Origin: Idiomarina abyssalis
GTDB lineage: Bacteria; Pseudomonadota; Gammaproteobacteria; Enterobacterales; Alteromonadaceae
Length of the DNA: 64,000 nucleotides
Assembly: GCF_900116625.1 (NCBI RefSeq)
Contig: NZ_FPBE01000002.1
Span: 186,001-250,000 of the forward strand
Direction of reading: 5' to 3'
Part shown: positions 44,727 to 53,910 of the stretch, in pieces
How the letters are laid out: the number at the start of each line of letters is the position of its first letter
How positions within the stretch are numbered: the stretch's first letter is position 1
Notes under the pieces: model-generated
The model's input: only the letters and a program-made list of their open reading frames with translations
Told to the model about the DNA's origin: nothing
The model's database searches: none
Position numbers and translations under genes: made by a program

Positions 44727-45970
44727 ACCTTACCGACATACAAGAACTTGACATCATTGACCCTTTCGCAAAGCACCGCGAACAATTTCAGTTACCCGAG
44801 AATAAAGTCTATTTGGACGGCAATTCTTTAGGAATAATGACCAAAGCAACGGAAACACGTTTGCAGAACGTTATACAACAACAATGGTCACAAGATCTTA
44901 TCAATAGCTGGAACGACCATAACTGGGTGAACTTGCCGCAAACCGTTGGTGAAAAAATTGCGCATTTAATAGGGGCCGAACCAGAGCAAACCATTTGCTG
45001 CGACTCAATATCGGTCAATTTATTCAAAGCACTCACCGCTGCGCTGACCATCGTTCAGACGCAGGACCCGGAGCGCACTGTTGTTCTGTCGACAAAAGAC
45101 AACTTCCCTACCGACTTATATATGGTTCAGGGTGTTGCTCAGTTTTTAGGGCAGCATCGCTGCCAATTGAAGCTCGTTGACGAAAGCGAGCTTGAACAGC
45201 ACATAAATAGCAAAACCGCTCTGGTGCTGGCAACCGAAGTGAACTTTCGGACCGGCCGACGCATTAACGCAAAGCAGTTGGTCGCCAATGCGCACGAAAA
45301 CGGCGCTCTGGTAATTCTCGATTTAGCACACAGTGCCGGTGCTATGCCCGTTCATTTGGATGACTGGCAAGTGGATTTTGCGGTCGGCTGCACCTACAAA
45401 TACCTGAACGGAGGGCCCGGTGCCCCCGCTTTTATCTACGCAGCAAAACGGCACCACAAAAACATGAGCCAACCCTTAAGCGGCTGGTTTGGTCACGCCA
45501 GGCCCTTCGACTTTTCACCGGAATACAAACCGGCTGCGGGTATACAGCAGATGCTTACCGGAACGCCTTCGGTTCTGGCTATGTCAGCCGTGGACGCCGC
45601 GCTGGATGTTTTTAAAGGCGTTAGCTTAGAAAAGCTAAGAGAAAAGTCGCTACAACTGTCCGATGTGTTTCATCAGTTATTAAAGACTCATGACCTTGAT
45701 GACGTACTGCAGCCTATTTTTCCAGAACAACGAAGCGAACGAGGCAGCCAACTGTCTTATCACTACGAGCATGCTTACGGTCTCTGCCAGGCTTTAATTC
45801 AACGAGGCGTTGTTGCTGACTTCCGTGCACCTAACTACATTCGTTTTGGGTTCACCCCACTGTATAACAGCTTCGAGGACATTTGGCAGGCAGCCGAACA
45901 GTTGCGGCAAGTGTTAGCAGAAAACGAACATCTGGATCCGCGCTGGCAACAACGTAATACCGTCACCTAA
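44723..45970 (+). CDS. kynU: kynureninase
   Basis: PLP enzyme that splits kynurenine to anthranilate and alanine in tryptophan breakdown; cytoplasmic. The 415 residues are of normal length. Seen: DPFAKHREQFQLPENKVYLD at the start, YLDGNSLGIM, DSISVNLFKALTAAL, EVNFRTGRRINAKQL, WDLAHSAGA-like ILDLAHSAGAMPVHL with the cofactor Asp, the PLP-Lys motif AVGCTYKYLNGGPGAPAFIY, and FRAPNYIRFGFTPLYNS near the end. It is coupled to the formamidase-like gene by ATGA and followed by a strong terminator. Tryptophan dioxygenase is not in this window. Confidence 0.96.
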   Translation: MNLTDIQELDIIDPFAKHREQFQLPENKVYLDGNSLGIMTKATETRLQNVIQQQWSQDLINSWNDHNWVNLPQTVGEKIAHLIGAEPEQTICCDSISVNLFKALTAALTIVQTQDPERTVVLSTKDNFPTDLYMVQGVAQFLGQHRCQLKLVDESELEQHINSKTALVLATEVNFRTGRRINAKQLVANAHENGALVILDLAHSAGAMPVHLDDWQVDFAVGCTYKYLNGGPGAPAFIYAAKRHHKNMSQPLSGWFGHARPFDFSPEYKPAAGIQQMLTGTPSVLAMSAVDAALDVFKGVSLEKLREKSLQLSDVFHQLLKTHDLDDVLQPIFPEQRSERGSQLSYHYEHAYGLCQALIQRGVVADFRAPNYIRFGFTPLYNSFEDIWQAAEQLRQVLAENEHLDPRWQQRNTVT

Positions 45971-45974
45971 AACC

Positions 45975-46012
45975 AAAAAGCCTCAACGAAACTCACTGCG
46001 TTGAGGCTTTTT
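45975..46012. terminator. bidirectional rho-independent terminator
   Basis: AAAAAGCCTCAACG (45975-45988) and CGTTGAGGCTTTTT (45999-46012) pair perfectly over 14 bp with a 10-nt loop. The A-run and T-run flanks let it end both kynU (plus) and the convergent DUF945 gene (minus). Confidence 0.92.
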
Positions 46013-46027
46013 CAGAACGGCTTTGGT

Positions 46028-47437
46028 TTACATCATATTTCCTAACGGAACTTTTTGACCATTGAGCATAGCCTCACCGCCTTCCATTTGGAACTCACTA
46101 CGGTAATCGTCTTCAGTTTCCGTCAGTAAGCCCTGCTGTAAATACATGTTGATCATCATTGGCGCCTGTTGCTCAGCCATTTTCTGCATCTCGGCCTCAT
46201 CAGCACCCGGATACTGCATACGCATAGTTGATAACAGTTGTTGTTCAGCAAGCCACTTTAATAGAGGTTTATCAACAGTCAGCGACGCATCGGCAATCAA
46301 ACTCGAAAGCCAGAACCGAATATCATCCAAATTATCAGGTACCTGAGCCACACCAACCAATTTGGCTGATAAGTCGCCTTCAAAATTTCCCGGCTCCATT
46401 TCACCGCTAAACTCACTAACAACAAACTCAGGCTCTGCCTTCAGTAGTTGCGGTAAACTGTCTTTTACCAACTTCTCAGTTGCTGCCTCCATTTCGTCCG
46501 GCCCCTGATCATAAATAGTTTGCATAGTCTGGTTGTAGGCCCGCAAAAACTCGGCATCGAGATTATTAAACGCCATCTTTACAACAAGATTATCAAGGTG
46601 AGTGTCGCCAAACATAAATGATTTCATCGAATAGTTCATATCCACATTCATGTGTTTTTCATCATCGCTAAATGCACTGATAGCCTCGACATCAAGCTCT
46701 TCTACATTGAAAAAATCGACATCATCAGGCGAGCGCGCAGTAACCTTTTCAAGCTGCATCGACATTTCGCTTTCATAAAGTCCACCCTGCATAATACTGA
46801 GCAAGTCGCCTTTAGCTTCCGTACGGACTTTCATCTCACCAACGCTGACAGCCTGAACTTCCATAAGCACTTCAGCACCCTCTAATACGCCCTCATAGCT
46901 GAAGCTGTCTGACGAAACCTCGCCACTGCCTTCATAGCGGGACACTGAAATCTGCTGGCGGGCGTCATTTGGTACTAATGTAAACGAAGAAATGGAGTCG
47001 CTGTAGCTAAAGGTGCCGGAAAAACCGACAGAGCCAACCATATGATAAAAAGGCGTTTCATCTTCCCAGTCCAGAAACTCACGTAAGCCTTCGTCTTTAG
47101 AGCTGGCCTCAAGTGACGCCAGACCAAGCCCCGGAGAAAACTGAGTAAGCACAGGGCCATGCTGAACATCAATAACCACCTCAAAAGAAAGCTCTTCAGA
47201 TTGTTCTGCTTCGGGAAAGGCGCCGCTGAAATCAACGCCCAGTTCGACAGTTGCGGTTGAGCCAAACCAGCCTCTGTCAAATGACACAACTTGCGCTGTA
47301 TAGGCAGGCACATTATTTAATGCCTCGACGTGCTGCTTCAATGTGTCTTCAACTTGGGAGCCGGCAAAGCGGGGGCCAATTAAAGCAGCAGCGACAACGA
47401 CAATACCGACGCCGCCAAGGAGTCCTTTCTTATTCAT
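46028..47437 (-). CDS. DUF945 (YdgA-like) family protein
   Basis: A 469-residue protein of the YdgA/DUF945 family, function unknown. An N-terminal helix (GLLGGVGIVVVAAALIGPRF, about 4-23) anchors or exports it; the rest is predicted periplasmic, mostly beta-rich, with the family start GSQVEDTLKQHVEALN and VSFDRGWFGSTATVEL near 49-64. The C-terminal WLAEQQLLSTMRMQYPG and acidic end are typical. It converges on kynU with a shared terminator; upstream is a divergent gap of 161 bases to the lipoprotein gene. Confidence 0.87.
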   Translation of the reverse strand: MNKKGLLGGVGIVVVAAALIGPRFAGSQVEDTLKQHVEALNNVPAYTAQVVSFDRGWFGSTATVELGVDFSGAFPEAEQSEELSFEVVIDVQHGPVLTQFSPGLGLASLEASSKDEGLREFLDWEDETPFYHMVGSVGFSGTFSYSDSISSFTLVPNDARQQISVSRYEGSGEVSSDSFSYEGVLEGAEVLMEVQAVSVGEMKVRTEAKGDLLSIMQGGLYESEMSMQLEKVTARSPDDVDFFNVEELDVEAISAFSDDEKHMNVDMNYSMKSFMFGDTHLDNLVVKMAFNNLDAEFLRAYNQTMQTIYDQGPDEMEAATEKLVKDSLPQLLKAEPEFVVSEFSGEMEPGNFEGDLSAKLVGVAQVPDNLDDIRFWLSSLIADASLTVDKPLLKWLAEQQLLSTMRMQYPGADEAEMQKMAEQQAPMMINMYLQQGLLTETEDDYRSEFQMEGGEAMLNGQKVPLGNMM

Positions 47438-47598
47438 AGTAGTCCTTTCATTTATAGGGGTGAGTTGTAATTATTATGTTGAAATTATACATAGATTGAA
47501 AACCGACAGCAAAAGTTATGCCCGCAATAGGCGAGTGTGAACCTTTGTGTTAGTTTTCCAGTAGAAGTAACAGGTCTTTTTTAAGCAGGTATAGCAAT

Positions 47599-48138
47599 AT
47601 GGTCAGGATAGTAACGGCAGCATTGACTGCCCTCTTTCTTTTTGGATGTTCCTCAGGCGACTGGCGAGATGCGTCCAGAGAGCCCGCGGGTATCGCGCCT
47701 GACCCTGAAATTGAGAAACAAGCCGTCATTGAAGCCTATGCTGCCGATGCCTTTGGCTGGCGTGGCTGGTTTGCCGTTCACACCTGGCTGGCCGTGAAGC
47801 CAGAAAATGCCAGCGAGTATACCGTATACGAAGTTGTGGGCTGGGGTGTGGAGCATGGACGCCCAGCACTGCGCGTTTATCAAACAGCAACCCCTGACCG
47901 CTACTGGTATGGCGCCGAACCCGAAAAAATACTCTCGGTATCGGGAACCCAGGCCGCCGGCATGATCTCGCGCATTGAAGAAGCAGCTTCCCGTTACCCC
48001 TGGGCGGACCAATACGAAGTGCTACCGGGGCCTAACAGCAATACCTTTCCGGCCTGGATAGCCATACAAGTTCCTGAGCTTGGCCTAAAATTACCTTTCA
48101 GTGCTATTGGCAGCGGCTACGCGGATAATGATCAATGA
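47599..48138 (+). CDS. DUF3750 family lipoprotein
   Basis: A 179-residue protein with a lipobox ([14 protein letters not shown], Cys 17), so it should be lipidated after export. The body fits DUF3750: [23 protein letters not shown] cut at the Trp-rich part, [32 protein letters not shown] and a C-terminal [12 protein letters not shown]. Conserved His, Trp and Asn residues look like an active site, perhaps of an NlpC-like fold, but no reaction is known. It overlaps the chemotaxis receptor gene tail-to-tail by 7 bases. Confidence 0.82.
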   Translation: MVRIVTAALTALFLFGCSSGDWRDASREPAGIAPDPEIEKQAVIEAYAADAFGWRGWFAVHTWLAVKPENASEYTVYEVVGWGVEHGRPALRVYQTATPDRYWYGAEPEKILSVSGTQAAGMISRIEEAASRYPWADQYEVLPGPNSNTFPAWIAIQVPELGLKLPFSAIGSGYADNDQ

Positions 48139-49772
48139 ATTTTAAATTGCTGAAGCTCTCTTTGCAGTGACATTGAAAGCTTGGCCAAATCATCGCTCGA
48201 CTCTCTAACTTGAGCCGAACTTTGCGCCGATTGCTCTGCAATATCGGTTATGGTGCTGACATTCTTGTTAATATCTTCAGTTACTGAGCTTTGTTCATCT
48301 GCTGCGGTGGCGATATGATTGTTCATATCATTGATTTCAGTCACCGCTTCAGTAATTCCTTTAAGCGCACTATCAGCTCGCTGAGCTTTATCCACCGTAG
48401 CATCGGCACTTTCACGGCCCGCGTTCATAGAACTCACGGCTTCACTTGTTGCACTCTGCAAACGTTCAATCATATCCTGAATCTCTTGGGTCGATTGTTG
48501 AGTACGACTTGCCAAAGTACGCACTTCATCCGCAACCACAGAGAAGCCCCGACCATGTTCACCGGCTCTAGCAGACTCAATCGCTGCGTTAAGTGCCAGT
48601 AAATTGGTTTGTTCTGCAATACTGCCGATAACTTCAATTACTCTGTTAATATTGTTGCTGTCGTCAGCTACTTTATCAATTACCTGAGTAATTTGATGAA
48701 CCTGATTAGCTAATGCCTGAATAGCATCAACAGTTTCACCTACAGCCTTGCGACCATTTCTCGTATGAGTATCCGCTTCTTGCGCTGATTGTGCAGCTTC
48801 ATTGGCATTTTTGGCAATTTCATCCACCGTTGCCGACATTTCATGTATAGCAGTCGCAACCTGCTCGACCGCCTGATGTTGCTGTTTAATGCTCTGGTTA
48901 GACTGCTCAGAAATACTGGAAAGCTGCTCAGACGAAGTTGCCACTTGTTCAGCCATACTGCTCACTTTCTGAATGGTTCGCTGCAACTTCTCAATAAATT
49001 CATTAAACGCATCGGCAACTTTCCCTAGTTCATCCGTCCGTTGTAAGTGAATTCGTGCGGTTAAATCTCCCTCACCTTTGGCCATATCACGGAAACGCTC
49101 CAATAATAAATTCAGTGGCTTAGAAATCAGTGGAGGGAAAAACAATGCTAAAAGCACACAAACCGCTAAACCAATAATAAGCACTGCGCTTTGTGTCCAG
49201 TTACTTTGTGCAATGGTTGAATCAATTAACTCTGTCTGATCAAGTGCCGCCTCTTCTTGCCGCTGTTCCAACTGATCGAGGACACTGCGCATTGTCTCGA
49301 ACTGGGGACCGCTTTGTTGCTGACTTAAACCCACCGCGGCATCAAGGTTACCGCTAGCATGCAATGCGATAACTTCTGCGGCTGTTGCAATCCAGACCTC
49401 ACTCTTTTGTTTATAGTCGGCCACCATCCTGCGCTCGGTATCGCTTGAGGTAAGCTTCAGAAACTTATCGACCCGCTGCTGTGCTTGTTCAATATTTTCA
49501 TTGTGAGTATCAATGAGCTTTTGCTGTTGCGAGCTACCCGGCTCTACAGACAGCAGTGTGCGCTCCGCCACTTGAGCCTGGTGTAAATCTCTGTCCGCTT
49601 GCAGCAAAAAATTAAGGCCCGGTAAATGCTCGGCTGAAATTTTGTCAACACTGCCCGCCACCGATTTGAAGTTAGTCATACTCACAGCCGTGATCGCAAT
49701 GAGAACCAAAGCTAACAATACGATGGGTAATAGCAGCTTGTAACGAACGGTTAAATTATTAAACCAGCCCAT
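48132..49772 (-). CDS. methyl-accepting chemotaxis protein
   Basis: A 546-residue receptor: N-terminal helix (about 10-32), a four-helix-bundle periplasmic sensor (about 33-190, with [21 protein letters not shown]), a second helix (about 194-215), HAMP ([20 protein letters not shown]) and the signalling domain with [25 protein letters not shown] cut around the tip and [20 protein letters not shown]. The start is ATG 49772, with ACAGGA upstream; the longer frame to 49826 is unlikely. There is no CheR/CheB pentapeptide. Ligand unknown. Confidence 0.94.
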   Translation of the reverse strand: MGWFNNLTVRYKLLLPIVLLALVLIAITAVSMTNFKSVAGSVDKISAEHLPGLNFLLQADRDLHQAQVAERTLLSVEPGSSQQQKLIDTHNENIEQAQQRVDKFLKLTSSDTERRMVADYKQKSEVWIATAAEVIALHASGNLDAAVGLSQQQSGPQFETMRSVLDQLEQRQEEAALDQTELIDSTIAQSNWTQSAVLIIGLAVCVLLALFFPPLISKPLNLLLERFRDMAKGEGDLTARIHLQRTDELGKVADAFNEFIEKLQRTIQKVSSMAEQVATSSEQLSSISEQSNQSIKQQHQAVEQVATAIHEMSATVDEIAKNANEAAQSAQEADTHTRNGRKAVGETVDAIQALANQVHQITQVIDKVADDSNNINRVIEVIGSIAEQTNLLALNAAIESARAGEHGRGFSVVADEVRTLASRTQQSTQEIQDMIERLQSATSEAVSSMNAGRESADATVDKAQRADSALKGITEAVTEINDMNNHIATAADEQSSVTEDINKNVSTITDIAEQSAQSSAQVRESSDDLAKLSMSLQRELQQFKIH

Positions 49773-49941
49773 AGATTTTTGTTCCTGTGACAGTTCTATT
49801 ACTTTATATCGTAAGCAAAGCAACAAAGCTTTAGCCGGTCAATAAATATTCAATTTAAAGCATTCACCCAAGACGCCAACACTGAAAGCAGGCATAATAC
49901 GCTCATATTTAAAATACCTTCGTTCAGCGGTTAATTTTCCC

Positions 49942-52116
49942 ATGGAAATCAATGTAAACTTTCTCGACAATATGCGCCTTGAGGCAAAATTCGATGACTT
50001 CACGGTTATTTCGGATCAGCCCATTCGATACAAAGGCGACGGTTCCGCCCCCGGCCCTTTTGACTACTTTCTGGCGTCTTCCGTTATGTGCGCGGCGCAC
50101 TTCATTCGTCTGTATTGCGACGCCCGCGATATTCCAACCGAGAATATCCGCATTTCACAAAACAACGTTGTCGACCCGGAAGACCGCTACAAACAGTTGT
50201 TCAAAATTCAGGTTGAATTACCGGCCGATGTTTCCGAGAAAGACCGCAAAGCCATTATTCGGGCAGCTGAGCGTTGTGCCGTTAAGCGCGTTATAGAAAA
50301 TGATCTGGAATTTGACGTTGAAGCGGTTGAAAGCATTACTCAAGACGCTCAGGCGTTACTGACCATACGCCCTGACAGCGACAGCAGAACCTTTATTGAA
50401 GGCAAAGACTTACCGCTTGAGCAAACCATTGCCAATATGACCGCCATACTGGCGGACTTAGGCATGAAGATAGAAATATCTTCCTGGCGTAATATTGTCC
50501 CGCATGTGTGGTCATTACACATTCGCGATGCCGCCTCTCCTATGTGCTTTACCAACGGAAAAGGCGCCACCAAAGAAAGCGCTTTATGCTCCGCACTGGG
50601 CGAGTTTATTGAGCGTTTAAGCTGTAACTTCTTTTATAACGACCAATACTTTGGCGAAGAAATAGCAAACGCCGAATTCGTACACTACCCCAACGAAAAA
50701 TGGTTTAAACCCGGCGCAAACGACGAGCTTCCCACCGAAATTCTGGACGAATACTGTCGTGAATTTTATGACCCGGAAGGCGAGCTGCGAGGTTCACACT
50801 TAATTGATACTAACTCAGGCCGTGCTGACCGCGGTATTGTGTCCTTGCCGTTTGTGCGTCATTCCGACGGCGAGACGGTCTATTTTCCATCGAACTTAAT
50901 TGAAAACCTGTATTTAAGTAACGGTATGAGTGCGGGTAACACTCTGCCCGAAGCACAGGTTCAGTGCTTATCAGAAATTTTTGAGCGCGCCGTTAAAAAG
51001 CAAATTATTGAAGAAGAAATTGCCCTGCCGGACGTACCGCTAGAGGTACTTAACAAGTACCCGAATATTCAGGAAGGGATAAAAGCCTTAGAAGAACAAG
51101 GCTACCCGGTGTTGGTTAAAGACGCATCGTTGGGCGGTCAGTTCCCGGTTGCCTGTGTTACCTTAATGAACCCACGCACCGGCGGTGTTTTTGCTTCTTT
51201 TGGTGCGCACCCAAGCTTTGAAGTGGCGCTGGAGCGCAGCCTGACCGAGTTATTGCAAGGCCGAAGCTTTGAAGGTTTAAACGACCTCCCGGCACCAACC
51301 TTTAACTCCATGGCTGTGACCGAACCAAACAACTTTGTTGAGCACTTTATTGATTCGTCGGGCGTTGTGTCCTGGCGTTTCTTTAGCGCTAAGTCTGACA
51401 TTGAATTCGTTGAATGGGACTTTAGCGGCTCTAACCAGGAAGAAGCCGATACACTGTTTGGCATTTTGCAGGACATGGGCAAAGAAGCTTACGTAGCCGT
51501 GCATGAAGACCTTGGCGCGCCGGTGTGTCGTATTCTGGTCCCGGGCTATTCGGAAGTCTACCCCGTAGAAGACCTCATTTGGGACAACACCAATATAGCT
51601 TTGCAATACCGTGAAGACATTCTCAACCTGCACCGCTTAACCGACGATCAGCTAGAAGACTTAGTTGAGCGCTTAGAAGACAGTCAGCTTGATAACTACA
51701 TGGATATTATCACCCTGATTGGTATTGAGTTTGATGAAAACACGGTTTGGGGTCAGCTCACTATTCTTGAATTGAAGCTGCTTATTTACCTTGCACTGCA
51801 ACGCCATGACGACGCTTTCGAATATGTGGAAATGTTCCTGCAGTTCAACGACAACACGGTTGAGCGTACGTTGTTTTATCGCGCTGTTGAAGCGGTGCTT
51901 GAGATTACTCTGGACGAAGAACTGGAATTAGAAGACTATCGCTACAACTTAGGCCGCATGTACGGCGAAAAAACCATTGAAGCGGTTATAGGCTCTGTTA
52001 AAGGCACTGCGCGCTTCCACGGTTTGGAACCGACCAATATGCAACTGGAAGGTCTGGACAGACACTTGCGCCTTATAGAGAGCTATAAGAAGCTACACAC
52101 CGCCAGAACAAAGTAG
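49942..52116 (+). CDS. OsmC-YcaO fusion protein
   Basis: A 724-residue fusion. Residues about 1-135 form an OsmC-like domain (DGSAPGPFDYFLASSVMCAAHFI with its Cys, and a second Cys in RAAERCAVKRVIEN). Residues about 165-565 form the YcaO ATP-binding domain with ATKESALCSALGEFIERLSCNFF, LPEAQVQCLSEIFERAVKK and EVALERSLTELLQGR, where Glu residues coordinate Mg-ATP. The rest is a TPR-like helical tail, as in E. coli YcaO. YcaO there helps RimO modify ribosomal protein S12; stand-alone YcaO enzymes activate amide backbones. No RiPP precursor or dehydrogenase gene is nearby, so a housekeeping role is more likely. The fused OsmC domain suggests thiol or peroxide chemistry. Confidence 0.92.
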   Translation: MEINVNFLDNMRLEAKFDDFTVISDQPIRYKGDGSAPGPFDYFLASSVMCAAHFIRLYCDARDIPTENIRISQNNVVDPEDRYKQLFKIQVELPADVSEKDRKAIIRAAERCAVKRVIENDLEFDVEAVESITQDAQALLTIRPDSDSRTFIEGKDLPLEQTIANMTAILADLGMKIEISSWRNIVPHVWSLHIRDAASPMCFTNGKGATKESALCSALGEFIERLSCNFFYNDQYFGEEIANAEFVHYPNEKWFKPGANDELPTEILDEYCREFYDPEGELRGSHLIDTNSGRADRGIVSLPFVRHSDGETVYFPSNLIENLYLSNGMSAGNTLPEAQVQCLSEIFERAVKKQIIEEEIALPDVPLEVLNKYPNIQEGIKALEEQGYPVLVKDASLGGQFPVACVTLMNPRTGGVFASFGAHPSFEVALERSLTELLQGRSFEGLNDLPAPTFNSMAVTEPNNFVEHFIDSSGVVSWRFFSAKSDIEFVEWDFSGSNQEEADTLFGILQDMGKEAYVAVHEDLGAPVCRILVPGYSEVYPVEDLIWDNTNIALQYREDILNLHRLTDDQLEDLVERLEDSQLDNYMDIITLIGIEFDENTVWGQLTILELKLLIYLALQRHDDAFEYVEMFLQFNDNTVERTLFYRAVEAVLEITLDEELELEDYRYNLGRMYGEKTIEAVIGSVKGTARFHGLEPTNMQLEGLDRHLRLIESYKKLHTARTK

Positions 52117-52158
52117 ACTACTCCTTCTGGCATAGTGTACAAAAGTTCCGGCAAGGGA

Positions 52159-52202
52159 TAAGATCGTTGTTTGTAAATTGTACAATTTTCAGAACGATCT
52201 TA
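52159..52202. repeat. nested inverted repeats between ycaO-like and GGDEF genes
   Basis: A 10-bp pair, TAAGATCGTT (52159-52168) and AACGATCTTA (52193-52202), encloses a perfect 14-bp palindrome AAATTGTACAATTT (52175-52188). No U-tract follows. It lies just before the TTG start of the GGDEF gene at 52220 and may be an operator or a leader RNA structure. Confidence 0.6.
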
Positions 52203-52219
52203 AGTAGCAGAGTAAGCAT

Positions 52220-53902
52220 TTGATTCAAAACAGTCTTATTGCCGGAACTGACCCGCTCGATGCCATTGATGAGTTTCAGGCTATTGTTGACGACATCCCG
52301 TCCATCGTTTTTAGAACACCCATGTCATCAGACAATGGGGGCCCTGAAACCGCGTTTATTTCTAACGACGTTGAACGGTCTTTGGGCTATCCCAGGGCGA
52401 CTATAAACAACCTGGAAGATTGGTGGTATGGCAATGTACACCCCGATGATATAAGCATTGCTAATGACCAGTTCTCCCGTTGGCAACAGGCCGACTTTAA
52501 AGGATTACTAAGACGTCAATATCGGTTTAAACACAAAACCGAAGACTACCTCTGGGTCGAAGACCTAATCAGAAAGCATTCTTCATCGACGCACCACGCG
52601 GACCAGTTTGTCGGCACCATTACGGTTATTGAAGACTTGGTAAAAACCCGGGAGCAACTCCGTCAACTGAACTACATTCTTCCCGGCGTCTTGTATCAAT
52701 TACGGTTCGTTAGTCGCTCTGACATTTCGTTTCCGCTAATTAGTGCTCACTCCAAAAAGCTGTTTGATATATCACCCAGCGAATTAGCCGACTCTGCCGA
52801 GGCCTTTTTTGACAAAGTACACCCAGATGATCGGGAGCCTCTTATTGAAAGCCTGGAAGATGCCAGCAACAGGCTCACTGCGTGGCAGTTTGAGTTCCGG
52901 GTTATGGTTGAGCAGAAAGTGGTTTGGATATCAGGCAGGGCCGTACCGGACAAGCAAGTAGAAGAGAACCTTATCTGGAACGGCCTTTTTATTGATAATA
53001 CTGATAAAAAGTCTCTGGAACTTGAGCTAAAGCGGACAAATGATGAACTGAAACGTGCTCAGCAAGTCGGTCGTGTTGGTCACTGGCAGGCGAATTTGAA
53101 ATCCCGCGAATTAGTTCGCTCTACAATGGTTAGGGAGCTACTTGGATTAGAGAAAACGGATTCCAACACTTCGATAGAGCGCTTCAACAGTTTAGTTCAC
53201 CCGGACGACCTGGAAGATATTAAATCGCTTGAAAGACTCACCCCTGACAACAATAAACTTCAAATTCAGCACCGTATGCAACATGCCGACGGGCATTATA
53301 TTTGGGTTGAGGAATTCGCTGAGCTGCAAGACGATGGCTACACGCTAATTGGTACCTTCAGAGACATTACAGAGCAAAAAACATTAGAACTGGAGCTTTT
53401 GAAAAAGTCATCCACCGACAGAATGACCGGAATATACAACCGGGGCTATTTTACAGAGCAAGTGGACAAAGAGCTGTCACGCGCAAAGCGAAACGGCCGC
53501 CCTTTAAGCCTTATCATTCTTGATATCGACCACTTTAAAAACTGCAACGACTCTTACGGACACCCCTTTGGTGACGAAGTGATCATAAAAATTGCCTCGC
53601 TCCTTGAAAATGCCATTCGCTCTCACGACACCGCTGCCCGAATTGGCGGCGAAGAATTTGCAGCCTTGCTTCCGGAAACTAACCAGACTGACGCCGCCGC
53701 AGTGGCAGAAAAGCTACGCACGACAATTTCAGCACATAAATTCTCGAAAAATGGCGACGATATTTTTGTGACAGTGACATTAGGCGTGGCAGAAGTGCAG
53801 CCCGGCGATGATTGGACCAAACTCTTCAACCGCGCCGATAAAGCGTTGTATAGAGGTAAGCAGTCGGGCCGTGATCAGGTTTTTCTGGCGAGTGACCTTT
53901 AA
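52220..53902 (+). CDS. PAS-domain diguanylate cyclase
   Basis: A 560-residue protein with no membrane helix: three PAS-like modules (about 18-140, 145-270, 275-390; the PAC signatures YRFKHKTEDYLWVEDL and HRMQHADGHYIWVEEF are clear) and a GGDEF domain (about 395-560) with STDRMTGIYNRGYF, DIDHFKNCNDSYGHPFGDEV and the active site RIGGEEFAALL. The inhibitory site RSHD is five residues before GGEEF, so product feedback is likely. The start is TTG 52220; no better start lies nearby. It should make c-di-GMP in the cytosol in answer to a PAS-sensed signal. A nested inverted repeat precedes it. Confidence 0.93.
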   Translation: MIQNSLIAGTDPLDAIDEFQAIVDDIPSIVFRTPMSSDNGGPETAFISNDVERSLGYPRATINNLEDWWYGNVHPDDISIANDQFSRWQQADFKGLLRRQYRFKHKTEDYLWVEDLIRKHSSSTHHADQFVGTITVIEDLVKTREQLRQLNYILPGVLYQLRFVSRSDISFPLISAHSKKLFDISPSELADSAEAFFDKVHPDDREPLIESLEDASNRLTAWQFEFRVMVEQKVVWISGRAVPDKQVEENLIWNGLFIDNTDKKSLELELKRTNDELKRAQQVGRVGHWQANLKSRELVRSTMVRELLGLEKTDSNTSIERFNSLVHPDDLEDIKSLERLTPDNNKLQIQHRMQHADGHYIWVEEFAELQDDGYTLIGTFRDITEQKTLELELLKKSSTDRMTGIYNRGYFTEQVDKELSRAKRNGRPLSLIILDIDHFKNCNDSYGHPFGDEVIIKIASLLENAIRSHDTAARIGGEEFAALLPETNQTDAAAVAEKLRTTISAHKFSKNGDDIFVTVTLGVAEVQPGDDWTKLFNRADKALYRGKQSGRDQVFLASDL

Positions 53903-53910
53903 TTTAAACC

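Noticed and set aside
49942-52116. A RiPP biosynthesis cluster around the YcaO protein
   Set aside because: No precursor peptide, dehydrogenase, peptidase or exporter genes are adjacent, and the protein has the E. coli YcaO tail.
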